Positions 9,901 to 19,755 of a stretch of 64,000 bases of DNA are shown here, piece by piece (position 1 is the first letter of the stretch; each line of letters opens with the position of its first letter). The notes below the pieces were generated by a model, which did not search any database, was not told the DNA's origin, and saw only the letters and a program-made list of their open reading frames with translations. The translations under genes were made by a program, and so were the position numbers. This DNA is from Macrostomum hystrix (lineage: Eukaryota > Platyhelminthes > Macrostomidae), in NCBI GenBank assembly GCA_950097015.1, contig CATNEN010000008.1, forward strand, positions 1 through 64,000. Direction: 5' to 3'.

Positions 9901-12900
9901 TGTTTAAATTGAATATCCCCTGTCTAAATCGAATATCTGCTGTTTAAATTGAAGTCAGCTTTGTCTAATTTGAACGTCCAACTGAAGGTATAAAAATAGA
10001 GTGTCGAAAATGAATGTCAAGTTGTCTAAATTGCAGCGCAGATTTGTTGAAATTGAACGGGAAAAGGTGTAACATAAAAGCAACAAACTAACACAATAAA
10101 CCCAAGTCAATTGGGTTCATGATTTAGTAATTATAGTAATAATAATTAGTAATACATATTAGTAATTATTTAATAATTCAGGTCTGCAAAGACTCACCTT
10201 TGCAGATACTGAGATCAGTTGGGTACCATTCACCCTGGGTTGGATCGATGAAGCTCTGCACGCAGGTGATTTCGCTGGTGGTGCTGTTCACATTATTAAC
10301 CGACACGTAGCCGCGCGAGCAGTTGACGCTGAAGCTCTGCGAATAGTTGTAGAACTCGAAAACTAGCGAGCTGGCGTACGGCTTCACGTGCGGAATGGGC
10401 GTGTCCACCTTCAGCACAGTCGAGTTGCAGCGGATGGCTGCAGACCGTAATCAACGAGCTCTTTTTAGTACAAAATTTACAAAAATGACAATGCCTTCAC
10501 TTTTCTGAATATAGACTTGGACTTAAAAAGTACTAGTTTTATTGAACTGTTAATTCTTCCTACTTTCAATCCAAGTAGTTCTAACTAATTAAGTCCTATT
10601 CTAACTAATATTTAGACTAATATTATATATTCAGACCAATAACAATACTGGGGTATTGGCCAATACCAACTCCAAGTCATTCAGTAGGCTGGCCAATACC
10701 ATCTTCTAGACATTCAGTAGGCTGGCCAATACCAACTCCCAGACATTCAGTAGGCTGGCCAATACCATCTTCTAGACATTCAGTAGGCTGGCCAATACCA
10801 ACTCCCAGACATTCAGTAGGCTGGCCAATACCATCTTCTAGACATTCAGTAGGCTGGCCAATACCAACTCCCAGACATTCAGTAGGCTGGCCAATACCAT
10901 CTTCTAGACATTCAGTAGGCTGGCCAATGAATTTTGCTGTTAGCTAATGAAAGCATTAACAATTAACATTGGCTGGCCAATGAATTGTGTAGTCAGAGCT
11001 GATGAACCAGAGCAAATTCGAGCTCACGATAGCACTGCTGAATCTGTCCGTAGGCGAAGGTGCCGTTTGCCAGGCAGAATGCCTGGTTCGGCATCAGGCC
11101 CTCCGCTGTCGGGGTCGCCGCCACAGCTGTCAGCTTCTTCACCGGACTGTCGCTGTCGCGAAAGAAACCGGGCCGACAGGGAACCTCCGACAGTAGGCCG
11201 TGATGCGGCAGGTTTTGAAACACGCGGCCGTAGCTCACGTTCGTTAGCGCCATGGTCAGCAGGTTCAGGCCTTGGATCTGGGAGATGGAGCACTTGATGG
11301 CTGAAAGATTGTGCAGAAATGTTCATTGATTTGCATTCAGCTCAAACATTTCTAAACACTTGCAAATTATTATTAATCCGCATGTTGTCAAGCTGCGTCT
11401 TAGGATTGCAGGAGGGCTGCGGGCAATGGCACATCATTTGGTGACACTAGACACGCAGCTAGCGAAGAGGCAATTCTGCCCATTCCGCTGACTCCTGAGC
11501 ACACACGCACCCAGGTTTTTACGTCTGCCCTGACTATCTAATCGTAAGACAGAGCACACTCTCACTGTGCCTTGGAGGTTGGCCCTCATGGGCGTAAATT
11601 GCACCGACAAAAGCCTTCTCTCCGCTGCTGAGCCCACCATTTAAAATGAGGCGTCGCCGCGGAATCGAGCTCAGGGACTTTGAGTACAGTGAGTACCCGT
11701 GCTCACCACTTGTTAATACACGTGCTCACCACTTGTTAATACACGTGCTCACCACTTGTTAATACACGTGCTCACTACTTGATAATATCTGTGCTCATTA
11801 CTTGATAATATCTGTGCTCACTACTTGATAATATCTGTGCTCATTACTTGATAATATCTGTGCTCATTACTTGATAATATCTGTGCTCATTACTTGATAA
11901 TATCTGTGCTCACTACTTCATAATATATGTGCTCACTACTTGATAATATCTGTGCTCACTACTTGATAATATCTGTGCTCACTACTTGATAATATCTGTG
12001 CTCACTACTTGATAATATCTGTGCTCACTACTTGATAATATCTGTGCTCACTACTTGATAATATCTGTGCTCACTACTTGATAATATCCGTGCTCACTAC
12101 TTGATAATATCTGTGCTCATTACTTGATAATATCTGTGCTCACTACTTGTTAATTCCTGTGCTCACCATTTGTGAACAGTAAGTGTCGCACGTTGTTGCG
12201 TCGTGGAAAGATAATTCTCACCTTCCCTCTCGCACATGACAGTGTAATTGTTGGTGCATTTCTCAGCTCGCAGGCCGGAGCTCGGCATCCAGTGGCCATT
12301 CGACGATGTTAGACTGACGTCGATGATCAGGCGACTGCAGGTACGATCGGTGACGGAACTGGACGGCCGACCGCCGGCGGACCAGAACTGATCCGCTACA
12401 CTGGCGTTGCTCGATTCCCAGATCCATCGACTGCCTGTTGGTAGGGCCAGTTGACAATCTCAGCTGAGCTGTCTACAATGATTCTGAAGTGGGACCCTGA
12501 GAATGAAGATTCTCCAGTGGCTTCAGACCTAGCTGGGGCCTAGCGGGTCTAAGGGGATTAGGAATAAAAAGACGCATGCAGGTAAACTAAATAGCTTTCA
12601 CTAGCACTGTACTCAATATCTGCGCGCGTAAGCGAATCGTCATAGACCAGGACCTTACACACGTAAGTTCCTTACTGAAGCCAAAAGAAGTTAGAGAATC
12701 TGATTACCGTTGCCTGGCAACAAGACTGCGTCCGCCCAGATGCTTGCCCCGGAGAATAGCACCGCCATGCAGTAGGCGGACAGGTCGAAGACATTGGCCT
12801 CTTTGTCCACCTTGATTAGACTGCCGCCGATATCTGCGCACCTCTGTCTGGCTGTCTCCCGGCCGACTGGCGAGTAGAAGCTGCTGAGACGGCGGTAGCA

Positions 12901-12992
12901 CTTGCCAGACACCGGCATGTAGGTCCACTCGGGCCCGGAGCACACCGCCGAGCCGCTCACTGGTGGCAGTCCGCTGACAGGCGATGAGCAGC
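6780..12992 (-). CDS. C-type-lectin/sushi transmembrane receptor, 5' end missing
   Basis: Seven exons are supported: 12992-12708, 12434-12222, 11300-11028, 10437-10198, 8721-8437, 7715-7439 and 6994-6780. Every internal junction is phase 1, the symmetric arrangement usual for shuffled extracellular modules. The first two exons form a C-type-lectin fold (GKCYRR, ADIGGSLIKV, WIWESS, ending YTVMCERE). I see no EPN/QPD or WND calcium-sugar motif, so carbohydrate binding is doubtful. The next four exons are each one sushi/CCP module with four cysteines (for example IKC, VPCRPG, FCLANGTF and QQCY in the third exon). The last encodes a hydrophobic span VGAVVIMIVVVFCVLVVAL, a short basic tail and a stop. 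It is probably a cell-surface recognition or complement-like receptor. The signal-peptide exon above 12992 was not found. Exon 7715-7439 needs a one-base skip near 7580. Confidence 0.78.
7070..7400. repeat. Family D dispersed repeat pieces
   Basis: 7085-7175 (GCTCTATCCGATG, then GTCAGGGTGTCTTGTGGCA) and 7330-7395 (CTTGTCACCAGGGTCTTC, then GAATATCTCGACGATGC) match parts of the block at 850-970 in opposite orientations. They lie in the intron before the membrane exon. Confidence 0.6.
8855..8985 (-). repeat. Degenerate tRNA-like SINE, family C
   Basis: CTTGCTCAAGGACAC, GAGATTCGAACTTCTGACCT and a trailing GTAGCCCAG on the plus strand are the reverse of a tRNA-type promoter head. It matches 48515-48720. 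It is intronic in the receptor gene. Confidence 0.55.
9350..10071. mobile_element. 720-bp long inverted repeat (foldback element)
   Basis: The left end TACACCTTTT and right end AAAAGGTGTA are reverse complements. The similarity runs inwards for some 200-300 bp through a series of modules (TTCAATTTCAACAAA, CAATTTAGACA, GACACTCTATTTTTA, TATTCAATTTAGACAC, TCTATGGTAAAA). CAATTTAGACA recurs repeatedly on each arm in mirrored orientation. The left flank ACAGTAGGACTAC and the internal TTTTGCCGCCCGTTTTT also occur in the element at 32012. It lies in a receptor intron and could form a large hairpin in RNA. Confidence 0.78.
10640..10935. repeat. 33-bp minisatellite with two-unit higher order
   Basis: Units reading CATTCAGTAGGCTGGCCAAT followed alternately by ACCAACTCCCAGA or ACCATCTTCTAGA, so the true period is about 66 bp, repeated about four times. 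It lies in a receptor intron. Confidence 0.9.
11408..11690 (-). repeat. tRNA-derived SINE, family A, copy 2
   Basis: Starts GCAGGAGGGCTGCGGGCAAT on the plus strand and ends with CCGCGGAATCGAGCTCAGG, the reverse of the SINE head. It directly borders the 23-bp array that follows. Confidence 0.85.
11692..12178. repeat. 23-bp minisatellite
   Basis: About 21 copies of TGTGCTCACTACTTGATAAT plus ATC, with divergent CACCACTTGTTAATACACG units at both edges, the usual pattern of homogenised centre and older margins. It lies in the intron after the C-type-lectin exons. Confidence 0.93.
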
Positions 12993-13187
12993 CTTTGGGC
13001 CGAGATTGATGGCAAAGGAATAAAAATAGTTTTTGAGATGTACTGTAATCCCAAACGATAACTATGGGGATAGGGTAAGTTTGCAAGCTTTTCTGCCGAT
13101 ATTTTCCCATCGATTTCTGCCGGAGTAGTCATGTAATTATAACCCTTCAAATTTTTATCATTATTATTATTAATATGCACACTTTTA

Positions 13188-13470
13188 AGTGGGTGATCTG
13201 CAGAGCGGTCTAATGCATTTGCCTCTTGCGCCAAGGTCCCTGAGCTCGATTCCGCGGCGAGACCACATTTATTCGGGGCGCAGCCGCGAAGAGAAGGCTT
13301 GGGGGCTTGTCGTGCAATTTACGATAAGGGCCAACCTCCAAGGCACAGTGAGTGTGCACTGCTTGACGAGGAGAAAGTCAGGGCAGATGTACACCTCTGA
13401 GTGCGTACGGTATCTGTGTGCGTGTGTGCTCGGGAGTCAGCGAAATGGTCAGAATTTTAATTGCCTTTGT
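13188..13470 (+). repeat. tRNA-derived SINE, family A, copy 3
   Basis: The clearest head of the family: GATCTGCAGAGCGGTCTAAT, then GGTCCCTGAGCTCGATTCCG. The 3' end after GTCAGCGAAATGGTCAGA is replaced by unrelated sequence. Confidence 0.85.
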
Positions 13471-13806
13471 CTTTGAAATTTCTCAAGAAACTACAGTAGG
13501 CTGAAATCAAAGCAGACCGAAGAAGCTTACCTAATTTATTGTTTCCTTTGTTCTTAATTCCTTAAACAGTCCCCTCATATTCATAATTTTTTGCTTACCG
13601 ATTAGCCACGTAGAGATATAGAATGTTAGAAAGTAAATCTGATAATGCATGCCTGCAAAGATGACGTTATGTAAGAAATTTTCTAACACAGAAATATGAA
13701 GCCTATATTGACTGAGGGTAAAAACTGAACTTTATACACTGTGGGCAGCACACGAGAGAGAAAGGCAGTTTTCAGCAAAAATCGATAGGCTCTCTAGTGT
13801 TTGTTG

Positions 13807-13820
13807 GTTGCTATGGCAAC
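13807..13820. promoter_or_regulatory. RFX X-box palindrome
   Basis: GTTGCTATGGCAAC is a full palindromic match to the RFX-family X-box (GTNRCC-N-RGYAAC type). It lies about 0.8 kb upstream of the first identified exon of the minus-strand receptor gene, where an unseen promoter could be. One site proves nothing; half-site-like ATGGCAAC also occurs at 2598 and 2778. Confidence 0.4.
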
Positions 13821-14214
13821 CAGTTCCCAACTTGTTTTAGTGAGACTATACAGGGGAGAGATGCTTTGGAACCGCCCGTGTTTGCTCAGCTGCCGGTTCC
13901 GCTCACCAAACCGGAGGTGGGTATAGTTTTGCGATGCTTATTCGATAGGTGAAAACTGCTTCGGGCATGAGAAAAGGTGGATGTTAAACACAAGTGCGGC
14001 TGCTTGTGGTGCCCAAGACTCTGAGTGAAACCCTACCTGTTTGTGTGTGTGTGAAACACCAGCTCTCTTTCAGTGAAATTTTGAGCTGTTTACATTAGTC
14101 CCATCAGGATCTTCTGCACTGCTTCGGCGGCCTCTGTTTTCAGTAATATATTATTCCAAGTCCCAGCTGGGACAGCGTTCTATCTACGATACTGTTTCTG
14201 CCACCTCCTCCACA

Positions 14215-14512
14215 TGGAGGGGTTGTAGTCTTAGTGGTTAGTGCGTCGGACTCGCGACTTAAAGGTCGGGGAGTTCTCGCTGGGGAGTTCTCCCTTTTCC
14301 AGGACTACACTGAAAAAATTGTCCTTTAGCAAGACACTTGGACTCTGTGTTGCTTCAGTTCAACCAGCTGTTAAATAGGTATCTGAATTAGCTGGGGTAA
14401 TAAAGGTTGGGCGTGGCGTCCCCCCAGTCCATGGACTGAACAGCCGTACGCAGCCTCCAGATGCGCCGCGCAATAGCTGCGTCTGTGCTGTCGGCTGCAC
14501 ATCTACGAGTAG
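14215..14512 (+). repeat. SINE, family B, copy 1
   Basis: The tRNA-like head (GTTGTAGTCTTAGTGGTTAG) is followed by a CAAGACACTTGGACT box, CCAGCTGTTAAATAGGTA, and a body ending GCTGTCGGCTGCACATCT. Copies at 27046-27345 (+) and 54490-54790 (-) share all four blocks. Its 3' end runs directly into the 30-bp array at 14517. Confidence 0.85.
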
Positions 14513-14516
14513 TAGA

Positions 14517-16796
14517 CTGATCTGAGAATCTGGGAGAATAGGCAGACTAACCTGGGGATCTGGGAAAATGGGTAGACTGATTTGAGGATCAGGGAGAATC
14601 GGCAGACTGATCTGAGGATCTTGGAGAATCGGCAGACTGATCTGAGGATCTGGGAGAATCGGCAGACTAAACTGGGGATCTGGGAAAATGGGCAGACTGA
14701 TCTGAGGATCTGGGAAAATGGGCAGACTGATCTGAGGATCTGGGAGAATCGGCAGATTGATCTGAGGATCTGGGAGAATCGGCAGATTGATCTGAGTATC
14801 TGGGAGAATCGGCAGATTGATCTGGGGATGTAAGAGAATTCGCAGACTGTTCTGGGGATCTGGGAGAATCGGCAAACTGATCTGAGGATCTGGGAGAATC
14901 GGCAGATTGATCTGGGGATCTGGGAGAATTCGCAGACTGATCTGGGGATCTGGGAGAATCGGCAGATTGATCTGGGGATCTGGGAGAATCGGCAGACTGA
15001 TCTGAGAATCTGGGAGAATCGGCAGACTGATCTGAGGATCTGGTAGAATCGGCAGACTGATCTGAGGATCTGGGAGAATCGGCAAATGGATCTGGGGATC
15101 TGGGAGAATTAGCAGACTGATCTGGGGATCTGGGAGAATCGGCAGATTGATCTGGGGATCTGGGAGAATCGGCAGACTGATCTGAGAATCTGGGAGAATC
15201 GGCAGACTGATCTGAGGATCTGGTAGAATCGGCAGACTGATCTGAGGATCTGGGAGAATCGGCAGACTGATCTGAGGATCTGGGAGAATCGGCAGACTAA
15301 ACTGGGGATCTGGGAAAATGGGCAGACTGATCTGAGGATCTGGGAAAATGGGCAGACTGATCTGAGGATCTGGGAAAATCGGCAGATTGATCTGGGGATC
15401 TGGGAGAATTCGCAGACTGATCTGGGGATCTGGGAGAATCGGCAGACTGATCTGGGGATCTGGTAGAATCGGCAGATTGATCTGGGGATCTGGGAGAATT
15501 TGCAGACTGATCTGGGGATCTGGTAGAATCGGCAGATTGATCTGGGGATCTGGGAGAATGGGCAGACTGATCTGAGGATCTGGGAGAATCGGCAGATTGA
15601 TCTGGGGATCTGGGAGAATTCGCAGACGGATCTGGGGATCTGGGAGAATCGGCAGATTGATCTGGGGATCTGGGAGAATCGGCAGACTGATCTGAGAATC
15701 TGGGAGAATCGGCAGACTGATCTGAGGATCTGGTAGAATCGGCAGACTGATCTGAGGATCTGGGAGAATCGGCAGATTGATCTGAGAATCTGGGAAAATG
15801 GGCAGACTGATCTGAGGATCTGGGAAAATCGGCAGATTGATCTGGGGATCTGGGAGAATTCGCAGACTGATCTGGGGATCTGGGAGAATCGGCAGACTGA
15901 TCTGGGGATCTGGTAGAATCGGCAGATTGATCTGGGGATCTGGGAGAATGGGCAGACTGATCTGAGGATCTGGGAAAATGGGCAGACTGATCTGAGGATC
16001 TGGGAGAATCGGCAGATTGATCTGGGGATCTGGGAGAATTCGCAGACTGATCTGGGGATCTGGGAGAATCGGCAGATTGATCTGGGGATCTGGGAGAATC
16101 GGCAGACTGATCTGAGGATCTGGTAGAATCGGCAGACTGATCTGAGGATCTGGTAGAATCGGCAGACTGATCTGAGGATCTGGGAGAATCGGCAGACTGA
16201 TCTGAGGATCTGGTAGAATCGGCAGATTGATCTGGGGATCTGGGAGAATTCGCAGACTGATCTGGGGATCTGGGAGAATCGGCAGACTGATCTGAGAATC
16301 TGGGAGAATCGGCAGACTGATCTGAGGATCTGGGAGAATCGGCAGACTGATCTGAGAATCTGGGAGAATCGGCAGACTGATCTGAGAATCTGGGAGAATC
16401 GGCAGACTGATCTGGGGATCTGGGAGAATTCGCAGACTGATCTGGGGATCTGGGAGAATCGGCAGATTGATCTGGGGATCTGGGAGAATTCGCAGACTGA
16501 TCTGGGGATCTGGGAGAATTGGCAGACTGATCTGAGGATCTGGTAGAATCGGCAGACTGATCTGAGGAATCTGGGAGAATCGGCAGACTGATCTGAGGAT
16601 CTTGGAGAATGGGCAGACTGATCTGAGGATCTGGTAGAATCGGCAGACTGATCTGGGGATCTGGTAGAATCGGCAGATTGATCTGGGATCTGGGACAATC
16701 GGTAGACTGATCTGAGGATCTGGGAAAATGGGCAGACTGATCTGAGGATCTGGGAGAAATGGGCAGACTGATCTGGGGATCTGGGAGAGTCAATAG
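14517..16796. repeat. 2.3-kb array of a 30-bp unit
   Basis: About 75 copies of GATCTGGGAGAATCGGCAGA followed by CTGATCTGAG and variants (GGGGATC, GAATTCGCAG, AAAATGGGCAG). Blocks of variants recur in the same order, for example around 15120, 15600 and 16020, implying duplication of multi-unit segments. Long open frames on both strands only reflect the 30-base period. Confidence 0.96.
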
Positions 16797-16868
16797 ACCA
16801 TAATAGTGTAGGAGAGTCAAAAACTGATCTGTCTTGCAATTCGTGGAAAATAACAAAACGTGTGACAA

Positions 16869-17228
16869 AAACGCTTCATTGGATAGGCTATTTCATTAAA
16901 GTGGCCAATTAGACGCCAAACACATGTGAATATAATAAATCCACTTTTCTAGTCCGTCAAAGTTTATTGAATGCAGTTTAAGGGCGAAAATGCAACAATT
17001 TGTCTAAATCTTAATTTAGCAGTAAGAAATTTGTACAGATTACTATTTCCAGTCAAATAGTAGCATATATAATGGGCCTACTGAGCTTCTTGGAATCAGA
17101 GGCAGTGGAATGGGGAGAATCAGGAACAGTGTGGGGAGAATGAGTGCAGAATCAGTGGCAGTGGAATGGGGAGAATGAGGGTGAGAGTCAGAGGCTGTAC
17201 TAAGTACTAAGAGAGCGCAGACGATAGT
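16869..17228 (-). other. 3' flank of NEPRO-like gene, possible poly(A) signal
   Basis: On the minus strand an AATAAA occurs near 16970, about 260 bases past the stop codon at 17229. No other feature is seen. Confidence 0.4.
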
Positions 17229-18501
17229 CTAAGAATGCTTTTCAGAGGCCGCTGTGGGCATCTGTCCGCGGACGTAGACATTGCCTGCGCTTTTACTTCG
17301 CTTCTTCTTCTTTTTTTTCTTCTTTCCGCTACTGTGCAATTTCTCACTGTCTGGCTGATCCAACATCTTCTCCTCATTGTCTCCACATCCCTCAGAGTTC
17401 TGTTCGGCACGGTCATGATCGCCTGTCTGAGAATCTCGCTTCTCCTTCTTCTTCCCCTTCTTCTGCTTCTGCCGGTCGTCAATCGGACAGTCGGTGGCTT
17501 CGCCAGCAGTCGGGCTAGGCACGGAGAAAGCGCGCAGCAGAAGATCGGCCGCTTGTCGATGCCTGCGGATGCAGGAAAATTCATTTTACACTCAAAAGCA
17601 AAAAAATAGACATTACGAGCAGGTTTCTTGAATTGACGACTCACCTGTCAGTCTCTTCAATAGTTTTACCAGCCAAGTTTTCGCCGTCCCCATCCGTTTG
17701 CTGTCGCCGCCTCTTTCGACGACTAGAAGCCGGTCGGGTGGCTGACGCCGCCTCCTCCCCGTCTCCCGGATCCTGTTCAATTATCGCGGCTTCCAATCTG
17801 ACGACGTCCGAGTCGACCTCGCCGATATTTTCGACCCGCACTGCGGCAGTTTCACCGCAGCCCTCGTCGTCACTTTCAACCTCGACGGCGTCGATTCGCG
17901 ACGGCAGCCGCTTGCCAAGTCGGCGCGCAGCGGAGCAAGCTGAACTGCCCGGCGTTGGCGGATAATCGCCTAAGCGTCGACGCAGCTTGGCGTAGGCATC
18001 GGTGGCGACGTCGGCGGCGGCTGCAGACAGGGCGCGACATCGGGCTAGAATGGCCATCAGGACGGTGTAGAGGCGAACCATGTGGCCCATGGCCAGGTAG
18101 GGCAGGATGAGGCGCGCGCACGAGTCAACAGCCGGCCGACAGGCGGCAAGGCAACGCCAACGATCCCGCAGGATTACGAGGACGCGAACTGCCGCCGACC
18201 GATTCTTAGGTTGATTAGAAACGTCGCCAACAACGACAGCGTTAGCGAAATCACGCAATCGATGTCGCTCATTGTCGTCGATTTCGACCAGCGCTCGACG
18301 AAATAATCGGCGAACTCTGTCAAATGAACGCCAGTGTAGGAAGTGTCGCTGCACGTGGCAGTATTTGACGCGGAGCTGGTCGATGAGGCGCAGTTCCTGG
18401 CGGGCCACTGGGCAGTCCAGCGTTTCCAGTAGGCGACGCATCGATTTGACGAAGGCAGCGGCGCTAGAATCGTCTGATTGGTCAGGTCGGTTGGACAACA
18501 T
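17229..18501 (-). CDS. NEPRO/RMP1-like nucleolar protein, two exons
   Basis: Exon 1 is 18501-17645 (donor GACAG|GTGAGT, phase 2) and exon 2 is 17562-17229 (after CATCCGCAG), giving 396 residues. The N-terminal half is helical and basic and contains LRLIDQLRVKYCHVQRHFLH followed by WRSFDRVRRLF. This resembles the short 'YRNKNQHR...F' helix of the RNase MRP subunit RMP1 and of its animal relative NEPRO. A second hydrophobic helix (MVRLYTVLMAILARC) fits the family's C-terminal core. Next come an acidic stretch with an Arg-rich nuclear signal (SRRKRRRQQ) and a tail with poly-Lys (KKGKKKEKR and a run of eight Lys), typical of nucleolar proteins. NEPRO acts in rRNA processing. Gene structure is solid; the family name rests on motif memory and could be wrong. 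Confidence 0.6.
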
Positions 18502-18614
18502 TCGTCAACCGGATTTGGTAGATGACGGCTCAACCCAAGAGAAGAAGGCTCAAAGAGCCAGCTGGGCTAATGAAGAATCGCTCGCGAGGGACAATGAACT
18601 GGCTGAAATGAAAG

Positions 18615-19295
18615 ATACTGCTATGAAGGACAGGAAGAGGCTGCAGGGAAGGACAGGAAGAGGCTGCAGTGAAGGACAGGAAGAGGCTGCAGGGAAGGAC
18701 AGGAATAGGCTGCAGTGAAGGACAGGAAGAGGCTGCAGGGAAGGACAGGAAGAGGCTGCAGGGAGGGACAGGTAAGAGGCTGCAGGGAAGGACAGGAAGA
18801 GGCTGCAGGGAAGGACAGGAAGAGGCTGCATGAAAGGACAGGTAAGAGGCTGCATGGAAGGACAGGAAGAGGCTGCAGGGAAGGACAGGTAAGAGGCTGC
18901 ATGAAAGGACAGGTAAGAGGCTGCATGGAAGGATAGGAAGAGGTTGCATGAAAGGACAGGTAAGAGGCTGCAGTGAAGGATAGGAAGAGGCTGCAGGGAA
19001 GGACAGGAAGAGGCTGCAGTGAAGGATAGGAAGAGGCTGCATGGAAGGACAGGAAGAGGCTGCAGTGAAGGACAGGTAAGAGGCTGCAGGGAAGGACAGG
19101 AAGAGGCAGGAAGGACAGGAAGAGGTTGCCTGAAAGGACAGGTAAGAGGCTGCAGGGAAGGACAGGAAGAGGTTGCATGAAAGGACAGGTAAGAGGCTGC
19201 AGTGAAGGATAGGAAGAGGTTGCATGAAAGGACAGGTAAGAGGCTGCAGTGAAGGATAGGAAGAGGCTGCATGGAAGGACAGGAAGAGGCTAAAA
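18615..19295. repeat. 22-24-bp minisatellite
   Basis: About 29 copies of AGGACAGGAAGAGGCTGCAG followed by GGA or TGA. It is almost free of pyrimidine runs on the plus strand. It lies just upstream of the NEPRO-like start codon (18501). Confidence 0.95.
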
Positions 19296-19755
19296 AATCA
19301 ATAACGGATAGACTAACACTAGACATGCTTTGCAAACTTTTGAAGAAAAAAACTAGTGAAACTTTAAATGATTGCTTTAATTACTACTTGCAAGCAAGAA
19401 CTGTTAGTTTAGTACCTCTAAACAGGTAATCTTAAAAAACCTAAAATATTCTGTGTGCCATAAATTTGACACTTAAATTTAGAAATTAAAGTCGCGTTTA
19501 TAAATTTAAAAGCAAGTTTAGTGAAATGCAAAAAAAGTTACAATTTCTTTTAAAAAAGTACTTAATACTCGTAGAAAGCGAATAAAAATAATCTGCTTTA
19601 AAATGATGTAACAAAACCATGAGCAAAGAGTTGTTAAAATGGCATACAAAAGATTGGGATATATTTCCTAAATTAAACAGGGGAACCATCTTTCACCATG
19701 AATAAGGACATGATTACTTTCGATATAAGCAAGCTGCCTCGATTGGACATCTGCG
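19296..19755. other. 3' flank of dCMP deaminase gene
   Basis: AT-rich DNA after the stop codon at 19756. No open frame of interest and no canonical AATAAA on the minus strand was spotted. Confidence 0.35.

Noticed and set aside
15109-16868. Open reading frames over 500 codons on the minus strand
   Set aside because: They are by-products of a 30-base tandem unit lacking stops; composition is pure repeat and there is no start, domain or splice context.
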